Source: DATIXD01 sp035518875 (GTDB taxonomy: Bacteria > Pseudomonadota > Gammaproteobacteria > Methylococcales > Methylococcaceae). Taken from it: a stretch of DNA of 8,569 nucleotides. The notes under the pieces were generated by a model. That model searched no databases. It worked only from the letters and a program-made list of their open reading frames with translations, and was not told the DNA's origin. Each line of letters opens with the position of its first letter. Position 1 is the first letter of the stretch. The stretch is from NCBI GenBank assembly GCA_035518875.1, contig DATIXD010000247.1, forward strand, positions 1 through 8,569. The letters run 5' to 3'. Below are positions 5,071-8,569 of this stretch, one piece after another. A program made the position numbers and the translations under genes.

Positions 5071-5313
5071 ATGTTGCTAGGTCCACTTTCTAATACCGGG
5101 TTAACGGCCATTCAACGAGGATTGAATCGGGTCGATCAGGCTTCGGATCAGATCGCCAAGGCCTCCATGAGCCCTGATGTGGAAGGCCGTCCAACTGACC
5201 TGATCAAACCAATCGTCGAATTGAGCAAGGCCGATTTGGAAACGCAGGCGGCGGTAAAGCTGTTGCAGGCAGAAGATGAGACGATCGAAAGATTGCTCGA
5301 CGTGAAGGCTTGA
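5071..5313 (+). CDS. Small protein resembling flagellar rod/hook protein ends (80 aa)
   Basis: The start is ATG 5071, 7 nt after GAGGT (5059-5063). The frame is open back to GTG 4975, but that codon has no ribosome site and would begin 4 nt after the previous stop. The N-terminal half (GLTAIQRGLNRVDQASDQIAKAS) is an amphipathic helix like the start of axial flagellar proteins. The C-terminal half (DLIKPIVELSKADLETQAAV, then KLLQAEDETIERLLDVKA) matches the style of the C-terminal helix of FlgC/FlgE/FlgG-type proteins, including the final LLD-KA. The globular middle of those proteins is missing. No flagellar gene is nearby. Small stand-alone proteins of this type occur in proteobacteria, and their function is unknown to me. 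The similarity is by eye, so a simple helical-hairpin protein is an alternative. GATAAT at 5044-5049 might be a -10 box, but no -35 is seen. Confidence 0.7.
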   Translation: MLLGPLSNTGLTAIQRGLNRVDQASDQIAKASMSPDVEGRPTDLIKPIVELSKADLETQAAVKLLQAEDETIERLLDVKA

Positions 5314-5467
5314 ATCGAGGGCTTAAGACAAATTCTTGGTATGAATGTCAGAACAAACGTACAGAAAAATCCGCAACAATCACTGTCGCGGCCGTTGAAT
5401 AATTGGTTGTTCCCGTCTAATTTTGAAAAGCCCTTGGCGACAAGGTTTCGATAACTTGGAGATAGAG

Positions 5468-5731
5468 ATGAGAAAAATCAAAAGTATTGCTTTTGCATTG
5501 GTTTTTGGTCTTTCCGCGTTTGGGGCTCTGGCTGAGCCGGTCGATGTGAATACGGCGACCGCCGAGCAGATCGCCGCAGCGATGGCAGGGGTCGGCAAGG
5601 CGAAGGCCGACGCCATCGTTCAGGATCGCGACAAGAACGGGAAATTCAAGAGCATCGACGAGCTGACTCGAGTGAAGGGAATCAAGACGGCGACTATCTC
5701 GAAAAATCGAGACAACATCACGGTAAAATAA
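5468..5731 (+). CDS. Secreted ComEA-like helix-hairpin-helix protein
   Basis: An 87-residue protein with a Sec signal peptide: basic RKIK, hydrophobic core to residue 19, and probable cleavage after A-L-A at 22. The mature part is essentially one ComEA-type double helix-hairpin-helix domain. VDVNTATAEQIAAAMAGVGK (25-44) carries the first hairpin, and the second has the sequence VKGIKTATISKN (69-80). Such domains bind the DNA backbone without sequence specificity. In naturally competent Gram-negative bacteria, periplasmic ComEA pulls incoming DNA through the outer membrane. A role in DNA uptake is therefore plausible, but many non-competent species keep similar orphan proteins. The start ATG 5468 follows GGAGA (5458-5462) by 5 nt. 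An upstream in-frame start at 5423 would spoil the signal peptide. It is a single-gene unit closed by a strong terminator. Confidence 0.88.
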   Translation: MRKIKSIAFALVFGLSAFGALAEPVDVNTATAEQIAAAMAGVGKAKADAIVQDRDKNGKFKSIDELTRVKGIKTATISKNRDNITVK

Positions 5732-5755
5732 GCCAATCGTGGGCGATAGTCCCTT

Positions 5756-5783
5756 CAGGCTCCTTCGGGAGCCTGTTCTTTTT
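5756..5783 (+). terminator. Strong terminator with UUCG loop
   Basis: CAGGCTCC (5756-5763) pairs perfectly with GGAGCCTG (5768-5775) around a TTCG tetraloop, followed by TTCTTTTT (5776-5783). It closes the ComEA-like gene 24 nt after its stop codon and insulates the cysC-galU unit. Confidence 0.93.
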
Positions 5784-5866
5784 CGGACGTCGCCCGAACG
5801 GGTAACTTACGCCCTGCCAGAAACAAGGCTAAGATACGAGAGACAATTTTGGAGACGAGATTATCA

Positions 5867-6505
5867 ATGAATGCGAACATTGTATGGCATCAAGCCGTGG
5901 TAACGCGAGAAAAGCGCGAGCGGCAGGGCGGACACAAGAGTTTTATCTTGTGGTTTACCGGCTTGTCTGGCGCGGGCAAATCGACCTTGGCTCATCGGGT
6001 GGAAGAGATTTTATTTGAGCGCGGTTGCAGGACCTATGTGTTCGATGGCGATAATGTCAGGCATGGTCTTTGCTCCGACCTCGGTTTTGGCGCGGACGAT
6101 CGGCGGGAAAACATTCGCCGAATTGGCGAGATGAGCAAGCTTTTCATCGATGCGGGCGTGATTGCTTTGACCGCTTTCATTTCCCCGTTTCGCCGGGATC
6201 GCGATCTGGTCAGATCCCTGGTAGGCGGTGGGGATTTCATCGAGATTTACTGCAACGCGTCCCTGAGCGTTTGCGAGCAGCGTGACATAAAAGGCTTGTA
6301 CAAACGTGCGCGGAGTGGAGAGATTCCGGACTTTACCGGTATCTCCTCTCCCTACGAAGCGCCGGAAAATCCGGAGCTGACCGTTTTCACTGGGGAGGAG
6401 AACCTGGAGAATTGCGCGAAGGCAGTTATAGAATATCTTGAAAAACAGGGAAAAATCCGTTCCCGAATCAGTACTCGTGATCTGTTTAAGGTAAGAGAAG
6501 CATGA
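5867..6505 (+). CDS. cysC: Adenylyl-sulfate kinase (APS kinase)
   Basis: A 212-residue cytoplasmic kinase. It phosphorylates adenosine 5'-phosphosulfate with ATP to give PAPS, the donor for sulfotransferases and for sulfate assimilation through PAPS reductase. All family motifs are present: P-loop GLSGAGKST (32-40), FDGDNVRHGL (59-68), LGFGADDRRENIRRIGE (72-88), TAFISPFRRDR (102-112), CEQRDIKGLYKRARSGEIP (136-154) and FTGISSPYEAPENPEL (156-171). The length is usual for a stand-alone CysC, and no ATP-sulfurylase domain is fused. The start ATG 5867 lies 11 nt after GGAGA (5851-5855), and a TTG at 5849 would overlap that site. The stop overlaps galU in ATGA. No cysD, cysN or cysH is next to it. 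Pairing with galU suggests PAPS for sulfation of a glycan rather than bulk assimilation, which is inference. Confidence 0.96.
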   Translation: MNANIVWHQAVVTREKRERQGGHKSFILWFTGLSGAGKSTLAHRVEEILFERGCRTYVFDGDNVRHGLCSDLGFGADDRRENIRRIGEMSKLFIDAGVIALTAFISPFRRDRDLVRSLVGGGDFIEIYCNASLSVCEQRDIKGLYKRARSGEIPDFTGISSPYEAPENPELTVFTGEENLENCAKAVIEYLEKQGKIRSRISTRDLFKVREA

Positions 6506-7380
6506 AGAAAGTTGTAAAAAAAGCCGTATTTCCCGTCGCAGGTTTGGGTACGCGATTCTTGCCCGCGACCAAGGCTAGTCCTAAGGAAATGTTGCCCGTC
6601 GTCGATAAGCCGCTGATCCAGTATGCCGTCGAGGAAGCGGTGGCCGCCGGCATCGAGGTCATGGTGTTCATCACCGGCCGCAGCAAACGGGCCATCTCGG
6701 ACCATTTCGACAAGGCCTATGAGTTAGAGAATGAGCTCGCGCTACGCGGCAAAGCGGAAACGCTGAAGATCGTGCAGAACATCGTGCCGCCCCATGTCAC
6801 CTGCGTCCACATCCGACAAGCGGAGGCGCTGGGCTTGGGCCACGCGGTCAGTCGCGCCAAAGCGGTCATCGGTGACGAGCCTTTCGCCGTGCTGCTGGCC
6901 GACGACTTGATCGACGACGATGGCAAGGGCTGTTTGAGCCAGATGACCAAAGCGTTTGAGGAATGGCAATGCTCCCTGCTCGGCGTGGAGCGCATCGACC
7001 CCACCGAGACCCAGAGCTACGGTATCGTCAGATCCAATTCGATCGGCGACGCCTTGGGACGGGTCGAGGAAATCGTGGAAAAGCCGAAGCCGGAAAATGC
7101 GCCTTCGAATCTGGCCGTGGTCGGACGCTACATCCTGACACCGGCGATTTTCGACAAGCTGGACAAGGTCGCCAAGGGCGCGGGTGGAGAGATTCAGCTG
7201 ACCGACGCCATCGCCATGCTGCTCGCGGACGAACCCGTGTTGTCGTATGAGTTCCACGGCAAGCGCTACGATTGCGGGTCGAAGCTGGGCTATTTGATCG
7301 CCACGGTCGAGCAGGGCCTGAAACACCCCGAATTGAAGGAAGAGTTCAAGGCGTATCTGAACGGTCTAGTACTCGATTAG
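6502..7380 (+). CDS. galU: UTP-glucose-1-phosphate uridylyltransferase
   Basis: A 292-residue enzyme that makes UDP-glucose from UTP and glucose-1-phosphate with release of pyrophosphate. It is a central step for polysaccharides, lipopolysaccharide and galactose use. Motifs: nucleotide-binding AVFPVAGLGTRFLPATKASP (8-27, with GLGTR at 14-18) and PKEMLPVVDKPLIQY (27-41), GLGHAV (111-116), the metal-site strand VLLADDLI (130-137), EIVEKPKPENAPSN (190-203), GGEIQLTDAI (228-237) and YDCGSKLGYL (256-265). Length and motif order match ordinary bacterial GalU. The start overlaps the cysC stop in ATGA, with only a weak purine-rich ribosome site, so translation is probably coupled to cysC. Two hairpins follow the stop codon. 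Confidence 0.96.
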   Translation: MKKVVKKAVFPVAGLGTRFLPATKASPKEMLPVVDKPLIQYAVEEAVAAGIEVMVFITGRSKRAISDHFDKAYELENELALRGKAETLKIVQNIVPPHVTCVHIRQAEALGLGHAVSRAKAVIGDEPFAVLLADDLIDDDGKGCLSQMTKAFEEWQCSLLGVERIDPTETQSYGIVRSNSIGDALGRVEEIVEKPKPENAPSNLAVVGRYILTPAIFDKLDKVAKGAGGEIQLTDAIAMLLADEPVLSYEFHGKRYDCGSKLGYLIATVEQGLKHPELKEEFKAYLNGLVLD

Positions 7381-7391
7381 GCGATCCATTC

Positions 7392-7463
7392 AGGGTGGGC
7401 TCGGCCCACCTTAGCTTGGGAGGCCGGGCAGGGGATTATGTTCCCGCCCGGCTTTGCTTTTAT
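7392..7463 (+). terminator. Tandem hairpins ending galU
   Basis: First hairpin: GGTGGGC (7394-7400) pairs with GCCCACC (7404-7410) around TCG, extendable by two weaker pairs (7392-7393 with 7411-7412); no U-tract follows. Second: GCCGGGC (7423-7429) pairs with GCCCGGC (7446-7452), and the interior GGGGA/TTCCC continues the stem past a bulged A to a TTATG loop. TTTGCTTTTATT follows, so it should terminate + strand transcription from galU. It overlaps the end of the opposing aminotransferase gene by 4 nt. Read from the - strand there is no good U-tract, so it may terminate that gene only weakly. Confidence 0.8.
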
Positions 7464-8569
7464 TGGGAAAGTCCTTTTTTCAGCCGTTCCATGGCTTTTT
7501 CGAGATTGCTCATGCTGGTGGCGATGGACAGCCGGACATGGCCGGGGCAGCCGAATGCCGAGCCCGGCACCACCGCGACGCCGACCTGTTCGATCAACCG
7601 TTCCGACAAGGCCACATCGTCTGCGATCCCCATTCTTTCGATGACTGGTTGCACATTTGGAAGCACATAGAAAGTGCCGTCCGTCTCCAGGCAGGAAACA
7701 CCGGCCATCCCGTTCAATTCGCGCACGACGAAATCGTGCCGCTCCTTGAACGCGCGAACCATGTCTTTAATGAAACCCTGATCGCCGTTCAGCCCGGCTT
7801 CCGCTGCGACCTGCGAGATCGAGGTCGGATTGGACGTGCTCTGGGACTGGATGTTGGTCATAGCATCGATCAGCTTGGCGGGACCTGCGGCGTAACCGAT
7901 GCGCCAGCCGGTCATCGAGTAAGCCTTGGAAACGCCGTTCAGCACCATGGTGCGCTCATAGAATTCCGGGCATGCGTTCAAGATGTTGCAGAAGCTTCCT
8001 TCCTTCCACACGATGTGCTCGTACATGTCGTCGGTGGCGATGACAACGTCCGGGTAGCTCTTGAGAACTGCGCCCAGCGCCTTGAGTTCGGCCATGCTGT
8101 AGGCGATGCCGGTCGGGTTGGAAGGGCTATTGATCACGAACAGTTTGGTCTTCGGCGTCAGGGTTGCGCGCAGTTGCTCCGGCGTGATCTTGAAGCGCTG
8201 GCTCTGCGGTGCGGAGACGATGACCGGCGTCGCGCCCGCCAGCAGCACCATGTCGGGATAGGAAACCCAGTACGGCGCGGGGATGATGACCTCGTCGCCC
8301 GGATTCAGTAGCGCCTGCGCCAGGTTGTAGAAGCTCTGCTTGCCGCCGCAGGAAACCAGCACCTGCTTGGTTTCGTAGTCGAATCCGTTTTCCCGCTTGA
8401 ATTTCGCTACAATGGCCTTTTTCAGACTGGGCGTGCCGTCCACCGCCGTGTACTTGGTGAAACCGTCATTGATGGCCTTGATGGCGGCCTGTTTGATGTG
8501 TTCCGGCGTGTCGAAATCGGGTTCGCCCGCGCCCAAGCCCACGATATCCTTGCCGGCGGCCCGCATCGC
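7460..8569 (-). CDS. aspC: Aspartate aminotransferase, PLP-dependent class I (5' end outside window)
   Basis: A fold-type I, PLP-dependent aminotransferase of subgroup I-gamma. It exchanges the amino group between aspartate/glutamate and their 2-oxo acids. Visible motifs, counted from the M encoded at 8564-8566: GLGAGEPDFDTPEHI (10-24), YTAVDGTPSLKKAI (39-52), NSPSNPTG (146-153), DDMYEHI (179-185), the Schiff-base lysine K214 in NGVSKAYSMTGWRIGY (210-225), and a C-terminal VRLSIATS. The ATG near 8566 is probably internal: family members have about 25-30 more residues before the RAAGKDIVGLGAGEP block, and the frame stays open to the window edge. The gene is therefore partial here and has no visible promoter. 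It converges on galU. Broader substrate range (aromatic amino acids, prephenate) occurs in this subgroup and cannot be excluded. Confidence 0.94.
   Translation of the reverse strand, partial: AMRAAGKDIVGLGAGEPDFDTPEHIKQAAIKAINDGFTKYTAVDGTPSLKKAIVAKFKRENGFDYETKQVLVSCGGKQSFYNLAQALLNPGDEVIIPAPYWVSYPDMVLLAGATPVIVSAPQSQRFKITPEQLRATLTPKTKLFVINSPSNPTGIAYSMAELKALGAVLKSYPDVVIATDDMYEHIVWKEGSFCNILNACPEFYERTMVLNGVSKAYSMTGWRIGYAAGPAKLIDAMTNIQSQSTSNPTSISQVAAEAGLNGDQGFIKDMVRAFKERHDFVVRELNGMAGVSCLETDGTFYVLPNVQPVIERMGIADDVALSERLIEQVGVAVVPGSAFGCPGHVRLSIATSMSNLEKAMERLKKGLSQ

Noticed and set aside
7454..8311. 285-codon open frame on the + strand opposite the aminotransferase
   Set aside because: It is the antisense of a well-recognised enzyme gene, with no ribosome site and no family motif.

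Overview
The window reads as the junction between an integrated mobile element (about 1-2614) and ordinary chromosome (about 2615-8569) of a GC-rich proteobacterium. A gammaproteobacterium is most likely, judging from the style of GalU, the subgroup I-gamma aspartate aminotransferase and the tRNA-Met remnant. A methanotroph-like relative (Methylococcales) is possible, but nothing in the sequence proves it.

Element side. Two translationally coupled small genes (131-409 and 406-927; the second is a single-span membrane protein with a coiled coil) are followed by a short RadC/JAB-domain protein (1110-1592). The 131 and 1110 genes each sit behind a leader with two consecutive hairpins of the same layout, which suggests a shared 5'-UTR control element. 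Next comes a Phd/YefM-VapC toxin-antitoxin operon with a perfect TATAAT box and a 15-nt palindrome over the expected transcription start. The antitoxin is intact. The PIN-domain toxin is broken by a one-base deletion and probably a second lesion. After a terminator there is an AT-rich stretch with a palindrome and repeats. Then comes a 50-nt 3' fragment of an elongator tRNA-Met gene (2565-2614, anticodon arm to CCA), followed by a good terminator. This is what the distal attachment site of a tRNA-integrating island looks like. No integrase is in view; it would be expected at the other end, to the left, next to the intact tRNA.

Chromosome side. An ADP-ribosylglycohydrolase-family protein, a three-span membrane protein with a lytic transglycosylase domain, an 80-residue protein resembling the ends of flagellar rod/hook proteins, and a secreted ComEA-like helix-hairpin-helix protein all run on the + strand. 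The last ends in a UUCG-loop terminator. A tight cysC-galU pair follows with an ATGA overlap: APS kinase makes PAPS, and GalU makes UDP-glucose. The pair could feed synthesis of a sulfated or otherwise decorated surface glycan. galU ends in a strong hairpin terminator and converges with an aspartate aminotransferase gene on the - strand, whose N-terminus lies outside the window.

No CRISPR array, rRNA, complete tRNA or insertion sequence was seen. The most interesting points are the tRNA-Met att remnant, the paired two-hairpin leaders, and the antitoxin kept beside a dead toxin.
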